Assembly (NCBI GenBank): GCA_026417875.1 | Contig: JAOACK010000015.1 | Location: forward strand, 1 to 33,262 | Reading direction: 5' to 3' | Origin: Thermodesulfovibrionales bacterium | GTDB lineage: Bacteria > Nitrospirota > Thermodesulfovibrionia > Thermodesulfovibrionales > CALJEL01 | DNA length: 33,262 nt | The notes under the pieces: model-generated | The model's database searches: none | Seen by the model: the letters and a program-made list of their open reading frames with translations, nothing else | What the model was told of the DNA's origin: nothing | In this document: piece by piece, positions 16,729 through 25,803 of the stretch | Numbering within the stretch: position 1 is the first letter of the stretch | Layout of the letters: each line of letters begins with the position of its first letter | Program-made: the position numbers and the translations under genes

Positions 16729-17352
16729 CTAATCTGCAAAACTTACTCCCTTCTGGCTTATGCCAGGAAGGGCTTCAAGGTATCTAATGACATACTTTCC
16801 TATTATATCAGCTTCTAAATTGACCCTGTCACCAGGGCCTTTAAATCCGAGGGTTGTAATCCTTGCAGTATGGGGAATTATTATAAGGCTGAAATAGTCC
16901 CTGCCTAATTCAACCACTGTAAGACTTATGCCATCAACTGCAACAGAACCTTTCGGAACAAGGTATTTCATGAATTCAGAAGGTGCTGATATTTCGAAAT
17001 AGACAAGGTCTCCTTTCTGCTGTTTTGTTTTTATAATCCCTGTGCAGTCCACATGTCCTGTAACCATATGACCACCAAAGGAGCTATCTGCCCTCATGGC
17101 TGGTTCGATATTTACCCTTGCACCTGGAGTAAGTTCACCGAGATTTGTGACCTTCAAAGTTTCTTCTGAAAGGTCAAAACCCACTGCATGGTCTTTTATA
17201 TCCACAACTGTGAGGCAGACTCCGTTCACAGCAATGCTATCACCTATAGAGGCTTTTTTTGAAAAAGATGTCTTTATATAAAGGCGGCTAACCTTTCCTC
17301 CCTTTATAAGGGATTGAACTGTTCCGAGTTCAATGATTATCCCTGTAAACAC
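16729..17352 (-). CDS. ribE: Riboflavin synthase alpha chain
   Basis: Dismutates two lumazine molecules to riboflavin; homotrimer. Two tandem barrel repeats are visible: [12 protein letters not shown] with [10 protein letters not shown], and GHVDCTGII with [10 protein letters not shown]. The length of 207 aa is typical. The start codon is GTG at 17352 and overlaps the TAG stop of the preceding gene by one base, so expression depends on coupling. ribD, usually next to ribE, is not in this cluster. Confidence 0.96.
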   Translation of the reverse strand: MFTGIIIELGTVQSLIKGGKVSRLYIKTSFSKKASIGDSIAVNGVCLTVVDIKDHAVGFDLSEETLKVTNLGELTPGARVNIEPAMRADSSFGGHMVTGHVDCTGIIKTKQQKGDLVYFEISAPSEFMKYLVPKGSVAVDGISLTVVELGRDYFSLIIIPHTARITTLGFKGPGDRVNLEADIIGKYVIRYLEALPGISQKGVSFAD

Positions 17353-17675
17353 TACTCACCAACTTTTAACTGGAAATTATAGGTATGCTCATATACATCA
17401 AAAAGATTAACGCTCTCTGTCCAGCCCGTTTCGATAACATAATTTCCCCTTGAGCCTGATATGAGTACATCTGACTCGCTTATAGGAATACCAATTTGCT
17501 GAGCCTGTTGCATTACTGCTGGAAGTATTTCTTCCTGCTTAACCTCAAATCTTGCAATATCCTCAACCTTTGCCTTAAAACTGTAATACCTCCAGTAAGG
17601 CTCACCGAGTCTAATGCCAGAATATATGATGGCGACAAAGATGGCGAGAAAAATGAGGGCCTTTAGTATCTTCAT
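17352..17675 (-). CDS. Single-pass membrane protein, DUF4845-like
   Basis: A 107-aa protein with one N-terminal transmembrane helix (about 4-22) and a small extracytoplasmic domain rich in Glu and aromatic residues. I do not recognise strong motifs. Its position directly behind lepB matches the DUF4845 proteins found after lepA-lepB in many Proteobacteria, and the architecture (one helix plus about 80 residues) agrees. The ATG overlaps the lepB stop (ATGA), with GGGAGG ten bases upstream. Its role is unknown. Confidence 0.55.
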   Translation of the reverse strand: MKILKALIFLAIFVAIIYSGIRLGEPYWRYYSFKAKVEDIARFEVKQEEILPAVMQQAQQIGIPISESDVLISGSRGNYVIETGWTESVNLFDVYEHTYNFQLKVGE

Positions 17676-18283
17676 TTTATAAGCCTCCCAATCCTGTTTA
17701 ATCTTACAGTATTTCTTTCACTGTCCCATGACCAGTAGATTATCATTGCCTTACCCTTAACATCTTTTAGATCTACGTATCCCCAGTAGCGACTATCATA
17801 GCTCTGATCCCTGTTGTCCCCCATAACAAACAGTTTGTTTTTTGGTACAATATAGGGTCCGAAATTGTCCCTTGGCTCAAAGGGATTTCTGTAATTACGA
17901 TCTGTATGCAGAACATAAGGTTCATTTAGGGGCTGTCCGTTAATATATACAATCTTATTTCTTTCTTCAATCAAATCACCTTCAACTGCTATCACTCTTT
18001 TTATAAAATCTCTGCTCGGGTCTTCAGGGTATTTAAATACAATTATATCCCCTCTCTGGGGTTTTCTTAAAACAAGTATTTTTCTGTCAGAGAAGGGAAG
18101 TTTTATTCCATAAATAAACTTATTCACAAGAAGATGGTCACCCACCAGCAGGGTCGGTATCATTGAGCCTGAGGGAATCTTAAAAGCCTGGACAACATAG
18201 GCCCTAATAATAAGTGCGATGAGGAGCGCAGTTATTATAGCCTCAATGTATTCTTTGAGTATCTCCTTCTTTGTCTTTTTCAT
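17672..18283 (-). CDS. lepB: Signal peptidase I
   Basis: Membrane-bound serine protease that removes signal peptides from exported proteins. One N-terminal helix (about 13-33) anchors it. Box B KIPSGSMIPTLLVGD carries nucleophile S40, box D DFIKRVIAV carries general-base K95, and box E GDNRDQSYDSRYWG is complete. At 203 aa it is a compact single-anchor form. It starts immediately after the lepA stop, with GGAGGG before it. The context lepA-lepB is common in bacteria. Confidence 0.96.
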   Translation of the reverse strand: MKKTKKEILKEYIEAIITALLIALIIRAYVVQAFKIPSGSMIPTLLVGDHLLVNKFIYGIKLPFSDRKILVLRKPQRGDIIVFKYPEDPSRDFIKRVIAVEGDLIEERNKIVYINGQPLNEPYVLHTDRNYRNPFEPRDNFGPYIVPKNKLFVMGDNRDQSYDSRYWGYVDLKDVKGKAMIIYWSWDSERNTVRLNRIGRLIK

Positions 18284-20080
18284 CTATCCCTCCACCTTTA
18301 ATACTGAAAGAAAGGCCTCCTGGGGCACTTCAACCTTTCCAACCTGCTTCATCCTCTTTTTACCCTCCTTCTGTTTTTCAAGGAGCTTCTTTTTTCTCGT
18401 AACATCTCCTCCATAGCATTTAGCAAGGACATTTTTTCTGAGTGGTTTTATCGATTCTCTTGCTATAACTCTGCTACCAATAGCTGCCTGTATTACAACC
18501 TCAAAAAGCTGTTTTGGAATCGTTTCTCTGAGCTTTTCAGCTATCTGACGTCCTCTATAATAAGCCCTGTCCTTATGTATAATCAAGGAGAGGGCGTCAA
18601 CAGGTTCTCCGTTAAGGAGTATATCAAGTTTAACAAGTTCAGAAGGTCTGTAACCAATGAATTCATAATCCATTGAGGCGTATCCCTTTGAAAGTGATTT
18701 GAGTTTATCATAAAAGTCCCAGAGTATCTCATTCAGGGGTATTTCATATACAACCATTATCCTTTCCCTGCCTATATAATGAAATTCCTTCTGCTCACCT
18801 CTTTTTTCCTGACAGAGCTCAAGTATCGGTCCTATAAAATCCTGTGGCATAAAAATAGTAACCTTAACATAGGGTTCTTCGATGGACTTATATCTCTGAG
18901 GCAGCTTTGAAGGATTGTCTATGTAAAGAACCCTGTCCTGCTCATCAATTACTCTGTAAATAACAGTTGGTGCAGTGCTTATGAGGGAAAGACCGAATTC
19001 TCTTTCAAGCCTTTCTTTTATTATATCCATGTGAAGAAGACCGAGAAATCCGCACCTGAAACCAAAGCCAAGGGCACTGGATGACTCGGGTTCAAAAACA
19101 AAAGATGAATCATTCAGCCTCATCTTAAGTAGTGCTTCTTTTAGATCTTCGTATTGCTCTGAATCTGTTGGATAGAGACCGCAGAAGACCATTGGTTTTA
19201 TTTCTTTGAATCCTGGAAGGGGTATAGAGGCGGGTCTTGATGCATCTGTTATGGTATCACCTATTCTTGTATCTGACACATTCTTTATACCGGCTATTAC
19301 ATAACCAACCTCACCTGCAATTAATTCATCGGTCTTTTTCATCTTTGGTGTAAGAATACCTGCTTCAGTGACCTCAAAATCTTTGTTATTTGACATGAGT
19401 CTTATTTTCATTCCCTTTCTCAAAATTCCATCAACAACCCTCACTATCACTATAACTCCCTGATAATTGTCGTACCAGGAGTCAAAAATCAGCGCCCTCA
19501 GCGGTGCATCAGGAGCACCCTTTGGCGGTGGTATTCTTTTAACTATCGCCTCAAGTATCTCCTCTGTTCCTATCCCTTCTTTTGCAGAAGCAAGAATGGC
19601 ATCTGAACAGTCAATTGCAAGGGTGTCTTCTATCTCTCTTTTGACCTTCTCAGGATCTGCTGATGGAAGGTCTATCTTGTTTATCACAGGTATTATTTCA
19701 AGATTATTCTCCATGGCAAGATAGGCGTTTGCAATAGTCTGTGCCTCAACTCCCTGGGTAGCATCAACAACAAGGAGACAGCCCTCACAGGCTGCAAGGC
19801 TTCTTGAAACCTCATAGGAGAAATCTACATGACCAGGTGTGTCTATGAGATTTAGTATATAGGTCTTTCCATCCCTTGCCTTGTAATTAAGGGTAGCTGT
19901 ATGGGCCTTAATAGTAATACCCCTTTCCCTCTCAAGGTCCATGGAATCAAGCACCTGCTCGACCATTGACCTTTTTGGAATTGCATCTGTAAATTCAAGA
20001 AGCCTGTCTGCAAGGGTTGATTTACCATGGTCTATGTGAGCAATTATAGAAAAATTTCTGATGAGCTCTCTCTTATCCAT
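18284..20080 (-). CDS. lepA: Elongation factor 4 (LepA GTPase)
   Basis: Ribosome-dependent GTPase that influences translation initiation and stalled elongation. G1 AHIDHGKST begins near residue 14, G3 is DTPGHVD, G4 is NKID. The C-terminal domain specific to LepA is present ([21 protein letters not shown] and the [17 protein letters not shown] end). The length of 598 aa is exact for the family. It begins directly after the ROK gene stop (TAA then ATG), with no separate promoter visible. Confidence 0.97.
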   Translation of the reverse strand: MDKRELIRNFSIIAHIDHGKSTLADRLLEFTDAIPKRSMVEQVLDSMDLERERGITIKAHTATLNYKARDGKTYILNLIDTPGHVDFSYEVSRSLAACEGCLLVVDATQGVEAQTIANAYLAMENNLEIIPVINKIDLPSADPEKVKREIEDTLAIDCSDAILASAKEGIGTEEILEAIVKRIPPPKGAPDAPLRALIFDSWYDNYQGVIVIVRVVDGILRKGMKIRLMSNNKDFEVTEAGILTPKMKKTDELIAGEVGYVIAGIKNVSDTRIGDTITDASRPASIPLPGFKEIKPMVFCGLYPTDSEQYEDLKEALLKMRLNDSSFVFEPESSSALGFGFRCGFLGLLHMDIIKERLEREFGLSLISTAPTVIYRVIDEQDRVLYIDNPSKLPQRYKSIEEPYVKVTIFMPQDFIGPILELCQEKRGEQKEFHYIGRERIMVVYEIPLNEILWDFYDKLKSLSKGYASMDYEFIGYRPSELVKLDILLNGEPVDALSLIIHKDRAYYRGRQIAEKLRETIPKQLFEVVIQAAIGSRVIARESIKPLRKNVLAKCYGGDVTRKKKLLEKQKEGKKRMKQVGKVEVPQEAFLSVLKVEG

Positions 20081-21043
20081 TTATAATATCAAAGCCAGTC
20101 TTGCAGCTCCGAGAAGGCCCGCATCCTCACCAAGTTCAGAGGGTATTATCTGTGTATTATCAAAAAGCTCCCTGAATGCCCTTTTCTGAGCCTCTTTTAT
20201 TGCCTCCTGAACATATATATTCCACATTCCTGTTAATCCACCTGTAAGGATTATGGCCTGAGGGCTTAGTATATTTATTATATTAGCAATACCAATACCC
20301 AGGTATCTACCAGCAGCCCTTAGTACCTCTCTTGAAAAGGCATCTCCTTCCAGTGCCATCTCATATACTATCTCCGGATTTATCCTGTAGGCACTTCCTT
20401 CACAGCATGTGCTTAATCTTGTCTCTGTACCCGACATTATTCCGTGAATTGCCCTGTCAACTATTGCCCTTCCAGAGGCATAAAGCTCCAAACATCCAAC
20501 ATTACCGCATAAACAGGATTCACCATTTGCAACTATGGTCATATGACCGAACTCCGCTGCTAGGGGTGCAAGTGTACCGTCGCACACAATACCTCCGCCT
20601 ATTCCTGTGCCCAGGGTAAAAAGTGCAAAAAAATTAAATTTTTTACCGGCTCCAAGCCAGGCCTCTCCAAGGGCAGCTGCATTTGCGTCATTTTCAATTA
20701 CTACCTTTGATATGCCTGTTTCTTTTTTTATAAAATTTACAAGATCAACACCCTCTATTGATGAAATGTTGGGAGACTTAAATACTCCTGTTCTCTGATT
20801 ATTCAGTACACCTGCAACTGCAATACCAATGGAATGGATCCCGGGTCTATGAAGCTTTTTTATCATCTCTACAAGATTATCGAGAGGTTCAGCACCTGTG
20901 GTTTCTTTTAATTTTTCTTCTATTGATCCATTCTCTCTGACCAGGGCAACTCTTGTGTTTGTGCCTCCCATATCAGCAGCAATTACATATTTATTTGCCA
21001 TTTCTGAAACCCCTACCTCCCTGTGAATTTTTTTAGCAGGCAT
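20081..21043 (-). CDS. ROK-family sugar kinase (glucokinase-like)
   Basis: Phosphorylates a hexose with ATP, most likely glucose or N-acetyl-hexosamine. The phosphate motif is DMGGTNTR, the central block is LGTGIGGGIVCDG, and the ROK zinc motif GESCLCGNVGCLE with three Cys is intact. No DNA-binding domain is fused, so it is an enzyme rather than a repressor. ATG 21043 has AAAAGGAG directly upstream; a second ATG at 21001 gives a family-like start (MANKYVIAADMGGTN), with GGGAGGT 13 bases away, so either is possible. It is the first gene of the 15-gene array. Confidence 0.88.
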   Translation of the reverse strand: MPAKKIHREVGVSEMANKYVIAADMGGTNTRVALVRENGSIEEKLKETTGAEPLDNLVEMIKKLHRPGIHSIGIAVAGVLNNQRTGVFKSPNISSIEGVDLVNFIKKETGISKVVIENDANAAALGEAWLGAGKKFNFFALFTLGTGIGGGIVCDGTLAPLAAEFGHMTIVANGESCLCGNVGCLELYASGRAIVDRAIHGIMSGTETRLSTCCEGSAYRINPEIVYEMALEGDAFSREVLRAAGRYLGIGIANIINILSPQAIILTGGLTGMWNIYVQEAIKEAQKRAFRELFDNTQIIPSELGEDAGLLGAARLALIL

Positions 21044-21118
21044 TCTTTCTCCTTTTATGGATTAAGATTGAGCTGAGAGATTGCGGAATCATATGAAAAA
21101 ATCTCTGCAGTTAGATTA

Positions 21119-21148
21119 ATTTTATCATAATAGAGTAAAAAGAGTAAA
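21119..21148 (-). promoter_or_regulatory. Candidate promoter of the ROK-lepA-...-gspJ array
   Basis: Minus strand: TTTACT (21143-21148), 18 nt, TAAAAT (21119-21124). A leader of about 70 nt precedes ATG 21043. The rest of the gap 21044-21377 holds the cytochrome terminator and AT-rich sequence with no gene. Confidence 0.35.
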
Positions 21149-21312
21149 TATTTTTAATTCAAAGATTGACGCAAAATGGGCTTGACTCACTATGGCTACT
21201 AAATTCTAGCTCAATTCACCGCTATTTCATATAACCCTTTTTAATTCATAGCATTCATGTTTTTTTTATATTAAAAATGCAGAGATAAGGCTATTTTAAA
21301 ATTTAAAAATTG

Positions 21313-21335
21313 AAGCCCTGCTAAATGCAGGGCTT
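21313..21335 (-). terminator. Terminator of the octaheme cytochrome gene
   Basis: Perfect 9-bp stem AAGCCCTGC / GCAGGGCTT with a 5-nt loop, followed on the minus strand by the T-rich run CAATTTTTAAATTTT. It lies about 40 nt beyond the stop at 21378. Confidence 0.75.
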
Positions 21336-21377
21336 GATAATTATATAGTCATAATTAATTTGAGTGTAAATAAACTA

Positions 21378-22892
21378 TTACTTCTTTACGCCCTTCTTAA
21401 GTTCAATCCAGTCACGCATGTGCTGGAGATTTTCTGTAAGATTCCACCATCCATTCTTAAAGGTTGAATAATCAGGAGCTCCTGTCATTGCAGAGGCGTA
21501 TTTTATTGAGTTGGCATAAAACAGCCATTGCCTTATCCACATCTGTTCTACAGTCTCATCAAAGGGATTCTTTCCATGAGGAAGCCCTTCTGCTAGGTTA
21601 TTCTTCCACGCATCAACAAGTAACAGTGTAGAAGCGAGTATCATGCTGTCGACCTCTTTTACTGTGTTGTCCATCTTTTCAAAGTGGTTATTTACCCAAG
21701 AGGTACTGTGACAGCTCTTGCAGATATTTTTAAACTTAGCCTCCCTTTTTGATTGTTCCTCCTGGCTTATTAAATAATCAGTCGCAGGCTCACCTGTAAA
21801 TGTAGTGGGAAGTGGTAGTCCATCTTTGTTTCTTATAATAGATGTATCTCCCTGTTTTGGCTGCGGATGGGAATAAACAAGTCCGAACAATCTTATCCAG
21901 AGCCTTGAGCCAAAATCATGGGTTCTTTCTGCAATAACAGTTTTTCCATCAGGTGCAGTTATAAGGCTATTATGGCATGCAGAACATGTTGGAGCCTGAA
22001 AATCTTTCCCAGCCTTCCAGGGCACTGCATTAAAATCCCATTCCTGGTACAGCGAGGCATAAATATTTCCATGCTTGCTTTCTTTGTAAACATTATAGGC
22101 AGGCACATCAGGCTCTAAATGGCACTGTCCGCAGGTTTCAGGCTTCCTTGCAATTTTTATAGAAAAACTGTGTCTTGGATGACATGCTGTACAGGCACCC
22201 ATGCTTCCATCAGGATTTATCCTGCCAACTCCCTGATTGGGCCAGTTAATAAGATCAGGAACCTTTATCTTACCAAGCTTTGTCTCTACCTCTTTCAAAC
22301 CCTTAACCTTTACCTCAGTGCCGTGACAGCTGAAACAGGTCTCCTGCTTGGTAAAGTCTGTTGATTCCTTCTGTATTATCCTGCTATCCTCAACAGCCTT
22401 TTTGCTTATTACTGTTTCAACGAGTGCATGATACACAGGATTCTTTGTTAGATTCCCTGAAGCATGTGCCTTTTTACTTCCGGAGTATTCACTGGCTTCT
22501 ACAGGATGACAGGTTGAACAGTCATTTATGGATACAACAACATTGATCCTGTAACCCATGTGATCAAAGCTATCTCTGTGTTTATCTGTATTCAGGCTGT
22601 GGCACTCATAACAGCCAACAACTACATTTTCAAGTTTTGAATCAACCTTTTTTGAAGAAATCCTTCTTTCAATTTCAGGCTTTTTTAGTGCCATGGAGGG
22701 AGATGTTTTAGAGTGAAGACTGTTCATCCAGTCCTCAACTATTCCAGGAGTATAAAATTTATGACATCCTACACAGCTTTCCGTCTCCTTGCTAATTGGT
22801 GGAGACTTCCTTTTTTCTATCTTTGTCTGTGCGAATACAAAGGCTGGAATTAATATCAAAGCTACAGCAAACAAAAAAATTAATTTTCTCAT
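21378..22892 (-). CDS. Periplasmic octaheme cytochrome c, hydroxylamine oxidoreductase (HAO) family
   Basis: A 504-aa exported protein with a signal peptide (residues 1-21, ending VFA) and exactly eight CxxCH sites at C40, C94, C125, C186, C234, C254, C303 and C391. Heme spacing, the fourth site CFSCHGT (active-site heme of HAO), the SKHG block before heme 7 and the conserved region after heme 8 (CKSCHSTSWVNNHFEKMD, then QWLFYANSIKYASAM) fit the HAO family. HAO-like enzymes interconvert hydroxylamine, NO, nitrite and ammonium; direction cannot be read from sequence. Y475 in APDYSTF is a candidate for the crosslinking Tyr of oxidative HAOs, but I cannot align it with certainty. AAGGAGGA precedes ATG 22892. 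It is monocistronic, with its own terminator. Confidence 0.85.
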   Translation of the reverse strand: MRKLIFLFAVALILIPAFVFAQTKIEKRKSPPISKETESCVGCHKFYTPGIVEDWMNSLHSKTSPSMALKKPEIERRISSKKVDSKLENVVVGCYECHSLNTDKHRDSFDHMGYRINVVVSINDCSTCHPVEASEYSGSKKAHASGNLTKNPVYHALVETVISKKAVEDSRIIQKESTDFTKQETCFSCHGTEVKVKGLKEVETKLGKIKVPDLINWPNQGVGRINPDGSMGACTACHPRHSFSIKIARKPETCGQCHLEPDVPAYNVYKESKHGNIYASLYQEWDFNAVPWKAGKDFQAPTCSACHNSLITAPDGKTVIAERTHDFGSRLWIRLFGLVYSHPQPKQGDTSIIRNKDGLPLPTTFTGEPATDYLISQEEQSKREAKFKNICKSCHSTSWVNNHFEKMDNTVKEVDSMILASTLLLVDAWKNNLAEGLPHGKNPFDETVEQMWIRQWLFYANSIKYASAMTGAPDYSTFKNGWWNLTENLQHMRDWIELKKGVKK

Positions 22893-22947
22893 TTTCTTCC
22901 TCCTTTTTTTAGAAATTAAGTCTATTTTTAATTGCTCTCACAGATAT

Positions 22948-22976
22948 TAACTATAACTTTCTTCATTGCTTTTCAA
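22948..22976 (-). promoter_or_regulatory. Candidate promoter of the octaheme cytochrome gene
   Basis: Minus strand: TTGAAA (22971-22976), 17 nt, TAGTTA (22948-22953); a TATAGT overlaps it with a 15-nt spacer. The leader is about 50 nt and ends in a strong Shine-Dalgarno. The 300-bp gap 22893-23192 is otherwise AT-rich and I see no gene in it. Confidence 0.3.
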
Positions 22977-23192
22977 CATCTATAAAATTATCTTATTCGT
23001 GTTTGTTTTCCTTCTAACTTTTAAAAATATTGAACTGAAATCACAAAAAATAAAACAAGATTTATTACTGATTATAAGAACAGCAGCTCCTTTCATAAAA
23101 AACATATATCATAATAAAAATCAAAGTGTCAAGAATATAAGATATTTACTTATAAGTATTCATAGGCTTGAAGGAAAGGCACAGCCTAGCCT

Positions 23193-24425
23193 TTAATGTC
23201 TTATAACCTGGAGGGGTTCAAAGGTTGTTGCCCTTTTTGATGGATATATACCTGCAAGAATACCTATTGAAATGGATGCAATGGTTGAAAATATAATACC
23301 TATTACTGAAATGGAAAATGGTAGACCGGTCAGGTTAAAGATTATTGCACTTGTAGGTAAACTTACCGCAAGACCAGTCATTCCTCCAGTAAGGGAGATA
23401 AAGGATGATTCCATGAGAAATTGAATTATTATATCCCTCTTTGTTGCACCAACAGCCCTTCTTATGCCTATCTCTACCTTTCTTTCATTCACGATCAATA
23501 TCATGATGGAGAGAATTCCAATCCCTCCTATAAGGAAAGATATTACTGCTGAAATTCTCCCGAGGGTCTTTATAAGTGTTATTGCCTGTGTCTGGAGTGT
23601 CATTACATCCTTCATGTCTATTAGGGTAAAATCATCTTCCTTTTCTTCTTTTAACCTGTGCTGTTTTCTGAGAATATCTCTTATTTCTGATTTAGCAATG
23701 TCATTGTATCCACCAGGCCTTATCTTCACATATATGGTATTTATATAATCTTTATTTACAAGCCTTCTTAAAAAGGTACTCAGAGGAACAAAGACCTGAT
23801 TATCCTGGTCAACACCTGAGACATCCACACCCTTTTCCTCCATCACTCCAACTACCTGAAAGGCTACCCTGAAGATAAGTATATTTCTGCCGATGGGATC
23901 TTCATCTCCAAAGAGTTTTCTTGCAACTGCCTTTCCAAGAACCGCAACTCTGTTAAGCTCTCTTACATCATCCTCTGTGAAGAATACTCCATCTTCAACA
24001 CTGAAATTTCTTATAGCACTGTAATTTGGCATAACACCTATAACAGGAATATTTGACAGACTGGTGCCACCATATCTTACAGGGAATGCCTTGCTTGATG
24101 AAGGCGAGACTTCAATAACAGATGTTGCTCCTTTCATTATTGCATCAGCATCTTCTATTTTAAGGGTGGTCGATTCAGAAAGTATCCTCATCCTCGCACC
24201 GAACCTTCTGACAATGCCGCTTCTGACAACCACTATGTCCTTGCCAAGTTTTTCAGCCTCAAGTTCTGTCTTTTTCACAAGTGATTTTGAGATATTTGCA
24301 ACTATAATAAGGGAAAAGGTTCCAAGGAAAACGCCTGATATTGCAAGCAATGTCCTTACCCTGAAACCACAGAGTGAACCGATTGCTATCTTAAAATTAA
24401 GAAATATCCAGGAGTATATCTTCAT
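23193..24425 (-). CDS. ABC transporter permease, MacB/FtsX type (second of tandem pair)
   Basis: A 410-aa membrane protein with the type VII ABC layout: transmembrane helix 1 near 25-46, a large periplasmic MacB_PCD domain (about 47-280), and three C-terminal helices (about 290-315, 340-365 and 375-398) in an FtsX domain. NERKVEIGIRRAVGATKRDI is the cytoplasmic coupling motif. The periplasmic LFGDEDPIGRNI block is typical. Such proteins transmit ATP hydrolysis to the periplasm rather than transport through the membrane. It starts 4 nt after its paralogue, with AGGGGA upstream. No ATPase or adaptor gene is beside it. Confidence 0.88.
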   Translation of the reverse strand: MKIYSWIFLNFKIAIGSLCGFRVRTLLAISGVFLGTFSLIIVANISKSLVKKTELEAEKLGKDIVVVRSGIVRRFGARMRILSESTTLKIEDADAIMKGATSVIEVSPSSSKAFPVRYGGTSLSNIPVIGVMPNYSAIRNFSVEDGVFFTEDDVRELNRVAVLGKAVARKLFGDEDPIGRNILIFRVAFQVVGVMEEKGVDVSGVDQDNQVFVPLSTFLRRLVNKDYINTIYVKIRPGGYNDIAKSEIRDILRKQHRLKEEKEDDFTLIDMKDVMTLQTQAITLIKTLGRISAVISFLIGGIGILSIMILIVNERKVEIGIRRAVGATKRDIIIQFLMESSFISLTGGMTGLAVSLPTSAIIFNLTGLPFSISVIGIIFSTIASISIGILAGIYPSKRATTFEPLQVIRH

Positions 24426-24429
24426 TGTT

Positions 24430-25644
24430 CTATCCCCTGATTGCCTCTACCGGATGAAGCTCAGCAGCCTTTCTTGCAGGCTGGATACCAAATATCACTC
24501 CTACAAGCCATGAAAGGACAATGCCGATTGTAAAGGCCTTCCAGGAAAACTTCATGGGAAACTCAAAAATAAGGGTAAGAACTTTTGAGCCTGCAACCGC
24601 CAGGATGAAACCCACAAGACCTCCTGAGGTTGTCAATATCACTGCTTCACCGAGAAACTGGAGAAATATGTCTCTCTTACTGGCACCAACCGCCCTTCTT
24701 ATACCTATCTCACTAATTCTTTCTCTAACTGACAGGAGAAATAGATTTGCAAGTACGAATCCCGCCACAATCAGTGATATGAGCCCTGTAACACCCAGAA
24801 AAGCAACGAGCGTGCCTGTAAGTGCTACGAGGAATCTTGTTATCTCTTTTGGTGATACTATTCTGAAATCATCAGGCTCGCCCTCTTTGAGCCCGTGTCT
24901 CTGTCTGAGTAGGTGTCTGAGTTCATTTATATAAAAATTAAGATTTTCCCTGTCCTCAAACCTTATTCTGAAGGCTGAGATAAATCTTGTCTCATTCTGA
25001 AGTTTTCTCATAACAGTTGTGATTGGCATTATTATCCTGTCATCAAGGATGTCTCCTCCAGGGCTTGTTCCCCTTTCTGAAAGAACACCAACTACCTGAA
25101 CAGGTATCTTTCTTACAAAGATATATTTTCCAACAGGGTCTTCATCTCCAAAGAGCTGCCTTACCACATGAAGACCCATTAGACATACGTTTTTCATTCC
25201 CCTTACATCTTCTTCTGTAAAATCAGAGCCCTGTATAACTGGCCAGGTCCAGACCCTGCTGTACTGACTTGTTGAACCGATTACAAGGGTCTGGTGTCTT
25301 TTATTTTTGTAGGATACATTTACCTCCCTTACAGCAGTCATCGGTACAACCAGATAGGCAGTGGAAAACTCCCTTCTTATAGCCTCAACATCTTCAAGTG
25401 TAATTGTTCTCTGCCTCTGACCGAGTGCCCTGATCTCCTCTGAACCACCGAAGACAAGGAGTGAGTCAGGTCCAAAGGCAGCAACTATTTCAAGAGCCTT
25501 TTCATAGGCTCCCTCTGTGGCTGCAACAATTATGGTAATGGATGAAACACCGAGGCCAACGCTCAAAAGACAGAAGAGTGTCCTCAATTTAAATGCCCTA
25601 ATTGCTCTTATGGACTGAGAGAGTATATGTATAAAACGGTCCAT
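24430..25644 (-). CDS. ABC transporter permease, MacB/FtsX type (first of tandem pair)
   Basis: A 404-aa paralogue of the following gene with the same four-helix layout: helix near 20-42, MacB_PCD domain, and three C-terminal helices. It shares LFGDEDPVGK and SVRERISEIGIRRAVGASKRDIFLQFL, which contact the nucleotide-binding subunit. The two proteins probably form a heterodimer. The partner ATPase must be encoded elsewhere or beyond the window. The start at 25644 has no Shine-Dalgarno; an extended -10 lies 7 nt upstream. Confidence 0.88.
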   Translation of the reverse strand: MDRFIHILSQSIRAIRAFKLRTLFCLLSVGLGVSSITIIVAATEGAYEKALEIVAAFGPDSLLVFGGSEEIRALGQRQRTITLEDVEAIRREFSTAYLVVPMTAVREVNVSYKNKRHQTLVIGSTSQYSRVWTWPVIQGSDFTEEDVRGMKNVCLMGLHVVRQLFGDEDPVGKYIFVRKIPVQVVGVLSERGTSPGGDILDDRIIMPITTVMRKLQNETRFISAFRIRFEDRENLNFYINELRHLLRQRHGLKEGEPDDFRIVSPKEITRFLVALTGTLVAFLGVTGLISLIVAGFVLANLFLLSVRERISEIGIRRAVGASKRDIFLQFLGEAVILTTSGGLVGFILAVAGSKVLTLIFEFPMKFSWKAFTIGIVLSWLVGVIFGIQPARKAAELHPVEAIRG

Positions 25645-25651
25645 CTTTAAT

Positions 25652-25660
25652 ATGATAGCA
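25652..25660 (-). promoter_or_regulatory. Extended -10 promoter of the permease pair
   Basis: Minus strand TGCTATCAT (TG-n-TATCAT), ending 7 nt before ATG 25644. No good -35 is seen. It predicts a leaderless or near-leaderless message. Confidence 0.35.
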
Positions 25661-25694
25661 TATGAAACAATAGTGCATCATGGAGGAAAAAGTA

Positions 25695-25723
25695 TTGACA
25701 GACTTTTTATTTAATGATATTTT
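25695..25723 (+). promoter_or_regulatory. Promoter of the DUF4261 gene
   Basis: TTGACA (25695-25700), 17 nt, TATTTT (25718-25723). A leader of about 75 nt follows and includes GAGGATGG shortly before ATG 25804. Confidence 0.45.
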
Positions 25724-25803
25724 TACTAGTGAGGAATACAGTAAATGTAAATTTTATATTTCTGTTATCTTTACTATGCTTTTGAGCATGTGAGGATGGA
25801 ACA

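Noticed and set aside
16718-17400. FMN riboswitch before the riboflavin genes
   Set aside because: The genes abut or overlap (gaps 1-13 nt), so there is no room for the aptamer; no conserved FMN-element sequence is visible.
21165-21235. Two TTGAC copies and a CTAGCTC stretch between the ROK and cytochrome genes
   Set aside because: No -10 at proper distance and no inverted repeat or coding trace that I can recognise; insufficient to call a site or IS end.
23175-23194. AAAGGC / GCCTTT hairpin at the end of the second permease gene
   Set aside because: Only 6 bp with an 8-nt loop, overlapping the stop codon and lacking a T-run; too weak to call a terminator.
22966-23196. 76-codon plus-strand frame between the cytochrome and permease genes
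   Set aside because: AT-driven Lys/Ile/Asn-rich composition, no ribosome site, and it runs over the cytochrome promoter and the permease stop.
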